The notes under the pieces: model-generated
Told to the model about the DNA's origin: nothing
Databases searched by the model: none
Seen by the model: the letters and a program-made list of their open reading frames with translations, nothing else
In this document: positions 46,501-57,800 of the stretch, piece after piece
Position numbering within the stretch: the first letter of the stretch is position 1
Layout of the letters: each line of letters opens with the position of its first letter
Assembly (NCBI GenBank): GCA_948144175.1
Contig: CANXME010000388.1
Location: 39,572-103,571 of the forward strand
Reading direction: 5' to 3'
DNA: 64,000 nucleotides
Source of the DNA: Closterium sp. NIES-65
Taxonomy: Eukaryota; Streptophyta; Zygnematophyceae; Desmidiales; Closteriaceae
Position numbers and translations under genes: made by a program

Positions 46501-49438
46501 GCAAGGTCCCCCTCCGGTAGACCCCCTCCCCCCTGAGGGTCCTGCCCCCTCAGGTGTGTCTCAGGTAGACGCAGTCGAGCCTGTCGAGGTAGTTGTTGAC
46601 TCTGGTGCTGCTAGGGGTGCTCAGCTTGCGGGTGCAGGGTCTAAGGGTGCTAATCCTGGGGGTACTGAGCCTAGGGGTGCTTTGCCTGGGGGTGCTGAGC
46701 CTAGGGGTGGTGAGCCTGGGGGTGCTGCGCTTAGGGGTGCTGAGCCTTGGGGTGCTGCGTCTGGGGGTGCGGAGTCTGAGGGTACTGGACCTGCTCGTGT
46801 GGCGTCTGGTGGTACTGGGCCTGGAGATTCTTCGGGTGCTTCGTCCTGGCGGGAGCTGCTCTCTCCACAGGAGCTGCGTGAGTGGTTTGCTCGGTGCTGT
46901 ACGCGTGCTGCTGGAGCTGGAGGTGCTGCAGGCGCTGGAGGTTCTGCTGATGCTGAGGGTGTTGGGGCCTCGGGTCTCGAAAGTGCTCGTACAGAGAGTA
47001 CTGGAGCTGTTAGGCCTGCGGGTGCTTCTGGTGCTGGAGCTCGTTTGACCTGCTGCAGCTGCTGGCGTTGCTGGAGCTGAAGCTGGAGCAACTGGGGGTG
47101 CTGGCACTGAGGGTGTTTCTGGTGCTGGTGCTGCTGAGGGTGCTGGAGTTGGCGCTACTGGAGCTGGGGGTGCTACTGGCGCAGGGGCTGTCCTTTCTGG
47201 TGCTGGTGGTGCTAAGCGGCCGCGCCCGTACTTGGTTCCGCTCCTTGAGCAGGTTCTTGGTCTTCCGCCCTATGCTCTGACTCCTCCCTTAGAGTGTCCA
47301 CCGACTGTCCAGTCGGAGTCACTGTCACAGCCTCCCTCTCCTCTTCCTGCTCCTTCTCCCTACACTGGTCCTACTGGAGGTCTTGTTGAGCGTCGTGAGC
47401 CTGCGTCTCGCCCTGCGTCGCCTGTCCGTGCTGCTCGCACTGGTGGTCGTAGTTCACGTCAGCGTCCTCCCCTGTCCGTGGCACGCACCGGATGTCTCTG
47501 CGTCCGTCCACTGCTCCTCTGCGTGCCCCTTTGCCTTCTTCTCCTGAGTCTTCTCTTCCTACTCTTGGTGACACGGAGTCGGACTCCTTTCGCGCTGCCA
47601 GTCCTACTATCACGCGTCTCCTTGTTACTGTCGTCACTGACCCTTCCTTTGAGTCCACTGCTGCGTCTGCCCTAGTTGCTGAACTTGTCGACTTCCCTCC
47701 TCGCTGTCGTCTAGACTACACTGCTAGTCTGGTTGCTGAGTATGAGTCTGTCTGTCCTCCATCCGTCGGGGGTGAGTGTGCTCTTGGCATGGACGTCCTT
47801 GAGGACAAGCAGGAGGAGTTCCATTGTCTTGTGGCAGCTTCACCTCATCTCGTGTCCATGCTACTTGCCCCTGAGGGAGACCTGGATGCACCAGACATCC
47901 CGACTCCGCGCTCTTACGCAGAGGCGATAGAGGGTCCCTACTCCTCTCAGTGGCAGGCAGCCATAGACGCAGAGATGGCTTCCTGGAAGTCCACAGGCAC
48001 CTATGTTGACGAGGTTCCCTCACCTGGGGCGAACATCGTCAGTGGCATGTGGATTTTCAGGGTGAAGCGGCCGACGGGTTCTCCGCCTGTCTTCAAGGCG
48101 CGTTACGTGGCTCGTGGCTTCAAACAGCGGCAGGGAGTTGACTACTTTCAGACCTTCTCTCCCACCCCGAAGATGACCACTCTTCGGGTACTGCTGGACA
48201 TAGCCGCTCACAGAGACTACGAGCTTCACTCTCTTGACTTCACCACTGCTTTCTTGCAGGGCAGCCTGCACGAGGAGATCTGGCTGCGCCGCCTACCTGG
48301 CTTCACTGGGACTTTTCCTCCTGGCACCCAGTGGAGCCTCCGGCGGCCAGTCTACGGTTTGCGCCAGGCACCTCGTGAGTGGCACAACACACTGAGGACT
48401 ACACTTGCGGCTCTTGGGTTTGCTCCTTCTACTTCCGACCCGTCGCTGTTTCTGCGCACCGACACTTCTCTGCCGCCGTTCTACATCCTCGTGTACGTCG
48501 ACGACTTGGTCTTTGCCACAGCGGACACTGCTGGACTCGCCTACGTGATGTCCGAGCTGCAGAAGAGACACACGTGCACAGACCTAGGTGAACTGCGCAG
48601 CTACCTTGGCTTGCAGATCACCCGGGATAGAGCACAGCGCACCATTACCCTGACTCAGTCACACATGGTGCAGCAGGTCCTTCAACGCTTCAGCTTCACG
48701 TACTCCTCGCCTCAGGCCACTCCTCTGTCTACTCGCCACTGGCTCTCAGCTCTGCCTTCGGATGAGTCTGTAGAGTCGAGTGGCCCGTACCAAGAGCTTG
48801 TTGGCTGCCTCATGTACCTGATGACCTGCACTCGATCTGACCTTGCATACCCTCTTAGCATTCTGGCACGCTATGTTGCTCCTGGGAGACACAGACCAGA
48901 GCACATGGCTGCAGCGAAGAGGGTCTTGCGCTACTTGTGCGGTACGTTGGGCATGGGGCTTGTGCTTGGAGGGCGGAGTCCAGTGGTCCTCACTGGTCAT
49001 GCAGACGCTTCTTGGGCTGACGACCAGGCTACGCAACGGTCGTCACAGGGTTACACCTTTAGCCTTGGTTCCGGCTCTGTTTCGTGGCAGTCTACCCACT
49101 CGTCTTCTGTTCTCAGCTCCAGTTGTGAGGCTGAGATCTACGCAGGGGCCATGGCTGCACAGGAGCTTCGCTGGCTCACCTACCTGCTGACTGACCTTGG
49201 AGAGCCGCCTCGTTCTCCCCCAGTTCTGTACGTAGACAACAAGGCCATGATGGCCTTGTGTCGTGAGCACAGACTGGAGCACAGAACGAAGCACATTGCT
49301 CTTCGCTACTTCCTTGCTCGTAAGCTGCTGTAGTGCGGTCAGGTGCGCCTTGCTTACGTGGCCTCTGAGGCCAACACTGCTGATATCTTCATCGAGGCAC
49401 TCGCGCCTTGTGATCATCAGCGCTTCTGTACTCTGTTA
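43579..49438 (+). pseudogene. Copia B gag-pol with frameshifts and stops
   Basis: Gag starts at 43579 (MATPSDLTFDAE) but one base is missing near 43610 relative to copia E, and a TAG near 43663 replaces a CAG. Gag recovers from 43.8 kb, then comes a Gly-rich stretch that is frame-shifted. The zinc-like CG..H..CFGRL is at 44.7-44.8 kb. Protease reads HSGA (45100-45111), so the catalytic Asp is lost. Pre-integrase and integrase run to about 46.0 kb, where the frame breaks before the terminal Glu region. RT with YVDD (48494-48505) and most of RNase H are open from 47492 to a TAG at 49331. Confidence 0.85.
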
Positions 49439-49666
49439 GGTCTTGTGCCTACCTTGCCTCACTTGCTCACTTCTTGACCTTGCTTGTACTATTACATATG
49501 TATATACCTGCTCTTGCTTGTTTAGTGTTATATATATGTAATCATGTATGTGAACTTGTGCTCAGAATGTGTGGTGACGTTTTGATCCACCCTGAGCTTG
49601 CTTTGCCTTGCTTTGCTTGACTGGTCTTGTGACCCCTTGTTCTCCCCCACTTGGCCTATGGGGGTG

Positions 49667-49793
49667 TGTCAAACTTATATGATCTAGCCTGTGTAGGCTG
49701 TAGCGGGTTAGACACTAAGGGGTACACAATTCTAGGGTTTCATATTTGTATCACTTTCATTCCTTAGTCATTATTCTCGTTCTAATTTCCACA
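49667..49793 (+). repeat. Copia B 3' LTR
   Basis: Follows GCCTATGGGGGTG; ends at 49793 before TSD TCGCG. Confidence 0.93.
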
Positions 49794-49798
49794 TCGCG

Positions 49799-50468
49799 TC
49801 CAGACAGGATGCGGTGGCACGCGGGCAAATTGATGTGCGAAAAGCTATGTGTAGCGTCAGAGATTCGCCCTCACGCGATTCAAATTTAGGTCGCTAGTGA
49901 ATGTCGACTCGATTGAACCTACGAGACGGAAATGTACATTTTAATGTGTTAAGTTGTAATTCTGTATTTGTCATTATATAAGCGCCGGCGATTATGGCCG
50001 ATACTCAATTAAAAGCACCACCACCAAAAAAACCGATTTTATTGTAAGCGCATATGCGCTACTATCCGGGGTAATACGGTACCTAAGGGAGCGCCAAAGA
50101 GTGGTTAATGGGTGAAGGAGGGGTGAAGGACTGGCGAACAATCTGGTATGCATCGTGGGGTTGGAAATAAATCACAGAGTTTCAAATTTCATACAGAAGC
50201 ACATGCACTACACCACCCCTTGTGGAGTCAAGAGTAAGAGGCCCACTATACAAGAGCCAATAGATATTGGTTTTCATATTGTAAGGTTATGCGTTTTACG
50301 GAAACCCAAAGTGTACATAAATGACGAGAGCAAATTGCGATCTTGCGAACGGAAGCTTCTTTCATACTTCCTCTCTCTGAAACTTCTTCCATTCTTCTTC
50401 TTTCGAACCAAACCGCCCGTGTCAGTTTGGGTCTGGTCTAGACCAAGCGTGGTCGAGCTTGTGGACAG
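49799..50468. other. Interval between copia B and D, no gene
   Basis: Nothing recognisable apart from TATAAGCGCC-type phrases also present upstream of copia B (42.12-42.25 kb), suggesting an older repeat into which B inserted. Confidence 0.4.
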
Positions 50469-51388
50469 TGTCAAACATTATATATGTTGTTGTAGTTGTT
50501 TAGGCTACAGTGGGTTAGCCTATAGGGGGTACACATTCCTAGGTTTTGATACTTGTACTCATTTCACTCTTAGTTCATTCATTCTTGTTCAACATGGTAT
50601 AGAGCAGGTCCTTCCTTGGACCGATTTTTTAGGGCCCACCACTACCTACCTACCTACCTGCGCCCTAGGGCGCCTCGGCTTTCACGCCCCTACAGGCACC
50701 TACGTTGACGCTGTCCCCCCTCCTGGGGCGAACATCGTCAGTGGCATGTGGATCTTCAGGGTGAAGCGGCCGCCGGGTTCTCCGCCTTTCTTCAAGGCGC
50801 GTTATGTGGCTCGTGGCTTCAGTCAGCGACAGGGAGTTGACTACTTTCAGACCTTCTCCCCCACCCCGAAGATGACCACTCTTTGGGTACTGCTGTACGT
50901 TGCTGCTCACCGGGACTACGAGCTGCACTCTCTCGACTTCAGCACAGCTTTCCTGCAGGGCAGCCTGCACGAGGAGATCTGGCTGCGCCGTTCACCTGGC
51001 TTCACTGGGTCTTTCCCTCCTGGTACCCAGTGGAGTCTCCGGCGTCCAGTCTACGGTCTCCGCCAGGCGCCACGTGAGTGGCACGACACACTGAGGACTA
51101 CGCTTGCGGCTCTTGGGTTCGCTCCGTCTACTGCCGACCCGTCGCTGTTTCTGCGCACCGACACCTCTCTGCCGCCGTTCTACATCCTCGTGTACGTCGA
51201 CGACTTGGTCTTTGCCACAGCTGACACTACTGGACTCGCCTACGTGAAGTCCGAGCTGTAGAAGAGACACACGTGCACTGACCTGGGTGAACTGCGCAGC
51301 TACCTTAGCTTGCAGATCACCCGGGACAGAGCACGCCGCACCATTACCCTGACTCAGTCACACATGGTGCAGCAGGTCCTTCGACTCC
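50469..51388 (+). mobile_element. Copia D: internally deleted, 3'-truncated copy
   Basis: A 126-bp 5' LTR (50469-50594), primer site TGGTATAGAGC and about 90 bp of leader are joined directly to the RT domain at about 50694 (GGCACCTACGTTGACG). All of gag, protease and integrase are missing. The RT sequence stops abruptly near 51388 with no RNase H, PPT or 3' LTR. Confidence 0.85.
50694..51388 (+). pseudogene. RT fragment of copia D
   Basis: Encodes the copia RT core (FKARYVARGFSQRQ, FLQGSLHEEIWLRR, YVDD at 51193-51204). A TAG at 51259-51261 replaces a CAG found in the other copies. The frame continues past it to MVQQVLR, then ends in unrelated sequence. Confidence 0.85.
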
Positions 51389-51891
51389 AGCATGAAATTT
51401 GGTTTGGCGCTTCTTCGACTCTTTCCACCGACATGCCCGCCCAATTGGCTGTTTCTGCTGGTTTAGCGACTCGTCAGCGAGCGACTCGATCTGCAGTTCG
51501 AAGTCGCCCTAGACACAACTTCTAGCAAAATGGCCATTTTCGTAATGAAGAAAGACCTATCTTCGCGAAATGGACGAAATTTAAACGACACTCGCATGCG
51601 GTGGCCTTTGTTTTCCCAGCTCAAATCACGCCATGCCACCAGATGCATTGGTTCAGAAAAGGGAGACACACGAACCGCCTCACGCCTCGTCACAAATTTG
51701 GCATGTAGTCCGATGCGACCGCACATTGACCAGGCATTCTACCAAATTCCCAAGCAAGCACATCCATCGCTTGGTTCAAATTCTCGAGTAAGCATCCTCT
51801 CTTCACCATTTCACAATCGTCAATTCCCTGCTCTAGCCTCCCCCACCACCAGCAACAGACCCACACGCTTCAAGTTGACTTCTCGACTCCG
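51389..51891. other. Upstream region of D4
   Basis: No gene; presumed promoter and 5' UTR of D4. Copia D ends at its left edge. Confidence 0.4.
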
Positions 51892-54853
51892 ATGCCAAAC
51901 ATGGCTCGCACGTTCCTCATATGCTTGATGATCGTCCTCCTCGTTGCACCATCCGTTTTCGCCCGCAAATACCCCGAAGGAATTGGCCACCATAACCGAA
52001 ATGGCACGCGCACTGGAGGACACCACAAGGGCGGGCACCACAAGAGCGGTGAGGCCGGCACGTCCGGCCTAACCAGCAGCAAGGGGGTCACGGCGGGCAA
52101 AACCTGCAAAAGGTCGTCGCTGGGATACAAGGCGGCCGTCGATCCCACCGGAAAAGGGTAAGTCACCGTCGCCATCCCATGTTTCACGTCCGAGATGTGA
52201 AAAAACGAGGCATAAAAACCGTTGACCAGCTTTCAAGTTTCCCGTCGTAATTTCGCACGCGATATCCTTTCGACTCCAACGGTTTGACATTAGGCAGGCG
52301 TCGTTCCATCGTGGGGATGAATCATGACGTTGTCAACCAGTCTTTCCGTACTAATGCTGCTTTCTCGCCTCTACCCCCGGTTTCCTCAGGCTGCTTTTCC
52401 ACTGGATGGTCTCTGGTTCGACCCTCAACGCCGCGATCGAAGCCCGATCCACCAGCGGTGCCAGCGGGGGCTACTTCTCCGTTGGCTTCTCCTCGAGCGG
52501 GAGCATGTGCCCATTGGACGCGGTTGTGGGCATTAACGGGGGGTCCGCCGGCACAGCATACAAACTGGTGACCTACACCAAGACCTCTCCAAGCAAGGTT
52601 ACGACTATCTTGGAAAGCAGGCTGAAAGCGACCTCCGGCAGCCTTTTCGTTAAATTCTCCCGGCCGGCCAAGGGAGGTGCAGTGAACCTTAACCTGAAAG
52701 GCAAGAACAACATGTCAAATTATAATATTGTGTAGGCTATAGTGGGGTAGCCTATATGGGGAACACATTTCTAGGGTTGCATATTTGTATCACTTCCATT
52801 CCTTAGTCATTCATTCTCGTTCACATCTTCTCATGGTATTGAGCAGGTTCCCCCGTGGGAACTGTGCCTAGGGCCCACCACATCGACCTTTTTTTTTCCT
52901 GCCCGAAGCGCGCTCCGCCCGAGTCGCACTTCCGGCTCTCACCTCGTCGAGCCGCCCTAGCGGCCCTTTTCCCCTAGCGGCCCCGCCGCGCGTCGCCTCG
53001 GCCCCGCCACCCGTCGCTTCGGTCCCGCCGCCCATCGTCGCGGCCCCGCCGCCCTACCAAGCGGCCCCGCCGCCCTACCTCGCGGCCCCGCCGCCCTACC
53101 TCGCGGCCCCGTCGCCCTACCTCGCGGCCCCGCCGCCCAACCTTGCGGCCCCGCCGCCCTACCTCACGGCCCCGCCGCCCTACCTCGCAGCCCCACCGCC
53201 CTACCTCGCGGCCCCGCTGCCCTACCTCGCGGCCCGCCGCCCTACCTCGCGGCCCCACCTTCCTACCTCGCGGCCCCGCCGCCCTACCTCGCGGCCCCGT
53301 CGCCCTACCTCGCGGCCCCGTCGCCCTACCTCGCGGCCCCGCCGCCCTACCTCGCGGCCCCGCCGCCCTACCTCGCGGCCCCGCCGCCCTACCTCGCGGC
53401 CCTGCCGCCCTACCTCGCGGCCCCGCCGCCCTACCTCGCGGCCCTGTCGCCCTACCTCGCGGCCCCGCCGCCCTACTCAACGGCCTCGCCGCCCTTCTGC
53501 AGCAGCCCCGCCGCCCTACTCCTGCGGACCCGCAGCCCTGCACCAGCGGCCCTGCCGCCCTACACCGCCCGAGCCGCCCGAGACACCCGAGCCGCCCGAG
53601 CCACCCGAGCCGCCTGAGCCGCCCGAGCCGCCCGAGCCGCCTGATCAGCCGAGTCGCCGGTGCCGCGGAGCCGCAGTCGCTACTGAGCCGTCCGAGCAGC
53701 CGTGTTGCCGTGTTACTGCACTACTGAGCTGCCCGACTTGCCCTGTCTGGTGAGACCAGCGCTTCTGTCACTGCACTGCCCCTGTCCTACAGTTGGTCTC
53801 ACTAGTCTACTGCTGTCATGGCTTCCCCTAGTGTTCTCGCTTTTGACGCTGAGGGTCGAGCCATTGACTTTGAGGTTTGGGTAGATGACCTGCAGCTCTT
53901 CTTACAGTGCGATAGGGCAGACGGTCTCTCCCTCTTTGACCTCACCTCTGGCGCCTCTCCTGCCCCTGCTGCTGATGATGACCCCACTGTTCGCTCCCAG
54001 TGGGCCACGCGCGACGCTGCTGCACGTCTTGCTGTGCGTCGCCACCTGCCTACCTCTGAGCGCGCGCACTTTAGTCAGTACAAGAGTGCTCACACCTTAT
54101 ACGACGCTGTAGTTGCGCGCTACTCTTCCCCTGCCACTGCTGCACTGAGCCGCCTCATGCTACCGTACCTCTTTCCTGACCTTGCTGCCTTTCCCACAGT
54201 CGCTGACCTCGTTACGCACCTCCGCACTAGTGACACTCACTACCGCGCCACACTTCCTGCTGAGTTCTGCGCCAAGAATCCCCCCCCCATGTACATCACT
54301 CTCTATTATATAGTCACCCGCCTCCCTGACTCCCTTCGCGTAGTCAGGGACCACTTCCTCTCAGTCTGTCCCACCACTCTCACTGTTGACCTCCTAGAGA
54401 AGGCCCTCCTCGCAGCAGAGAAGAGCATAGTCGCTGTAGGAGCCTCTCGTGGTGACCCTCGCACCCCCATCTTTGAGGGGTGTTCCCCTTCCCCCCTTTT
54501 GCCCTCTGTCGCCTCTGCCGCTGCGGCCGACCTCGTTGGTCTTGGATCGGTCGGTGCGGCGTCTGCCCCTAGCGGGAGACGCCGCTCTGGCAAGGGCAAG
54601 GGGGGCAAGGGCGCGGGTGGGGCTAGCGGGGGTGGTGGAGGTGGCGGTGGGGGCGGCGGGGGGAGTGGGGGTGGCGGTGGGAGCGGTGGCGGGGGTGGAG
54701 GTGGCGGTGGCAGCGGCGGAGGCGGAGGTGGCGGTGGCGGTAGCGGTGGGAGCGGAGGCGGCGGTGGCGGCGGAGGTGGAGGCGGCGGTGGTGGAGGAGG
54801 TGGAGCTGGTCGGGGTGGTACTTCTCAGCGGAGCGGCTCCGGGAGTGGTCAGT

Positions 54854-54884
<31 letters not shown>

Positions 54885-57800
54885 TTCTTGGGACATCCCC
54901 CCTCCTCAGCAACTCCGTGAGTGGTACACGCAGCGTCACCGTGGTGGGGGTTTTGGCCCGTGCACCTACGTCCTCCGCTCCGGCGACCGCGCGGGTGAGC
55001 AGTGTGGGGGTGCTCACCCCACCCAGCGCTGCTTTGGCCGCCTGACGGACGCTTGGCGTCTGCAGTTCCCGGAGGCTAGTGAGATCCCCCGTTGGGGAGA
55101 GATGTCTAGGGCAGGCGTAGCTATCTTTGATCTTGACTTTGATGCTATCCTTGCTGCCATGTATGCTGTGACTATTAGTGATGAGGGTGACTGTTACCGG
55201 TGTTTCCCGCCCGATCGGGGCATTGGTACTGCTGCTCTAGGTACTGGTGAGGCTGCTGCTCTAGGTGCCAATGCGTCCGCGCCCTCAGGTATTGGTGGGT
55301 CTGCGCTCTCAGGTACCACGTCGTCTTCGGCCTCCCTCACCTTCACACTTGACTCAGAGGCTTCTTGCTCCTTCTTTCGAGACCGCACCACACTCACGCC
55401 GCTTGGTCGGCCAGTTGCAGTCTCCCTGGTAGACCCCTCTGGGGGTCCTGTCCTCTCTCACTTCTCCACTGTCCTTTCGTGTCCGACTGCCCCCTCTGGC
55501 ACCTTGTCTGGTCTTTACCTCCCCTCGTTCTCTACAAACTTGGTGAGTGGTGCTGACCTGCAGGATACGGGGGTTCACCAGTTCACTCCTGCGAGTCACT
55601 GCACGGACGCTCGGACAGGCCGACACCTAGCCACGTTTACACGTCGGCCGGGTTCGAGCCTGTACACACTGACCACTGAGTCTCCTCCAGTCACTCCGTC
55701 TTGTTAGGTAGCTGCGTCGGGTCAGGTGTTTGCTGCAGCGTCCAGGTCTGGTCCTGAGTCTGCCCCCTGCTCGTGTCGCCTCCTGTCTCATGAGACTCTT
55801 CTCTGGCACCACCGTCTTGGTCACCCCTCCCTGCCTCGTCTCCGAGGCATGGCTTCCCGTGTCCTTGTCTCTGGTCTTCCCCGGTCCCTCCCTCCCCTTC
55901 CTCCGGGGCCTGGTCCTTCCTGTGTCCCCTGTGTCGAGGGGCGGCTCCGAGCTGCCCCTCACTCCTCTCAGTTTCCCCTGACAGAGGCCCCGCTGCAGAC
56001 GCTTCACATGGACGTGTGGGGCCCAGCCCGCGTACGTGGACAGGGTCACGAGCGCTACTTCCTGCTGGTGGTTGACGACTACTCGCGTTACACCACTGTC
56101 TTCCCCTTGCGCAGCAAGGGTGATGTAGCTGAGGTGTAGATCGACTGGATCCGCGCAGCTCGTCTTCAGCTCAGGAGGAGCTTCGGCTCGGACTTTCCTG
56201 TTCTGCGTCTGCACTCTGACCGAGGCCGAGAGTTCTCCTCTGGCCTTCTGCGAGCCTACTGTCGTGCGCGAGGCATCCGCCGGTCCTTTACGCTTCCAGA
56301 CTCTCCACAGCGAAATGGGATTGCTGAGCGCCGCATTGGCATGGTCATGGATGTCGCTCGTACGTCCATGATGCATGCGGCTGCCCCCCATTTTCTGTGG
56401 CCGTTTGTGGTTCGGTACGCGGCGCATCAGATCAACCTTCACCCCAGGGTCTCCAGACCGGAGACCTCCCCAGCCTTGCTGTGGACGAGGAAGGTAGGCG
56501 ATGCGCCTGCGTTCCGTGTCTGGGGATCTCGGGCGTTTGTCCGCGACTTGTCTGCGGACAAGCTGTCCCCTCGTGCTGCTCCCTGTGTCTTCCTGGGGTT
56601 CCCCCCCGACGCGCCTGGGTGGCAGTTCTACCACCCCACCTCTCGTCGTGTTCTGTCCTCCCAGGAAGTCACGTTCGACGAGTCAGTACCCTACTACCGC
56701 CTCTTCCCCTACCGCACTCCTTCCCTCCCCCCGCCACCGCACTTCCTTCTGCCAGGTCCCCCCCCGGTAGACCCCCTCCCCCCTCAGGGTCCTGCCCCTT
56801 CAGGTGTCTCCTAGGTAGATGCAGTTGAGCCGGTCGAGGTTGCTGGTGACTCTGGTACTGCTGCAGGTGCTGAGCCTGGGGGTGCTGACTCTGGGGGTGC
56901 TGCGCGCGTGGGTGCTGAGCCTGGGGGTGCTGCGTCTGGGGATGGTGCGACTGGGGGTGCTGAGCCTAGGGGTGCTGAGCCAGGGGGTGCTACGACTTGG
57001 GGTGCTGAGCCTGGGGGTGCTGCGTCTGGAGCTGCTGAGCTTAGGGGTACTGAGTCTGGAGCTACTGAGCCTGGGGGTGCGGAGCCCGCGGCCGCTGGAC
57101 CTGCTCGTGTGGCGTCTGGCGGTGCTGGGCCTGCTGGTTCTCCGGGTGCTTCGTTTCGGCGGGAGCCACTCTCTCCACAAGAGCTGCGCGAATGGTTTGC
57201 CCGGCGCTGGAGGTGTACTACTGGAGCTGGTGCTTCTTCGGCTGCTGAGGGTGCTGGTGCCGCCGGTCTCAGAGGTGCTAGTCCTGCGAGTGCTACTGGA
57301 GTCAGAGCTGCTGAGGGTGTTGGCGCTGAGGCTACTGCTGCCAGTCCTGGCGGCGGTCCTGCTGCGGGTGCTACTGGTGCTGCTGGAGGTACTGGAGCTG
57401 GAGGTGCTGTTAACGCTGGTGTTGCCGCTGGGGGTACAGGTGCTTTCCCTGCTGTGTCTGGAGTCGCCGCGCGGCCTCGGCCGTACTTTGTTCCGCTCCT
57501 TCAGCAGGTTCTAGGTCTTCCTCCTCCCTTAGAGTTTCCACCGCCTGTCCAGTCGCAGTCGCAGTTACCACCGGTCTCCCCACTGCCTTCTCCTTCTCCG
57601 TACACTGGTCCTACTAGAGGTCTTGCTGAGCGTCGTGAGCCTGCGTCTCGTCCTGCGTCGCCTATTCGTGCTGCTCACACTAGTGGTCGCAGTTCGCGTC
57701 AGCGTCCTCCTCCTGTCCCTGGCACGCACCGGATGTCTCTGCGTCCGTCCACTGCTCCTCTGCGTGCCCTTTTGCCCTCTCCTCCTGAGTCCTCTCTTCC

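Larger units (their letters stand above)
42358..49793 (+). mobile_element. Copia B: full-length LTR retrotransposon
   Basis: 7,436 bp. The LTRs, 42358-42484 and 49667-49793 (127 bp each), differ at about three positions. TSD is TCGCG (42353-42357, 49794-49798). The primer site is the canonical TGGTATCAGAGC (42485-42496), the only unmutated one among the copias here, and the polypurine tract is intact. Coding is interrupted, so the copy is not autonomous. Confidence 0.93.

Noticed and set aside
50155-50690. Host exon fused to copia RT (368-codon frame starting at 50155)
   Set aside because: The frame runs through the copia D LTR by chance; no splice or homology supports the part before the LTR.
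53143-53727. Arg/Pro-rich ORF of 194 codons in the copia E leader
   Set aside because: It is the read-out of a 21-bp tandem repeat; similar ORFs appear on both strands of every copia leader.
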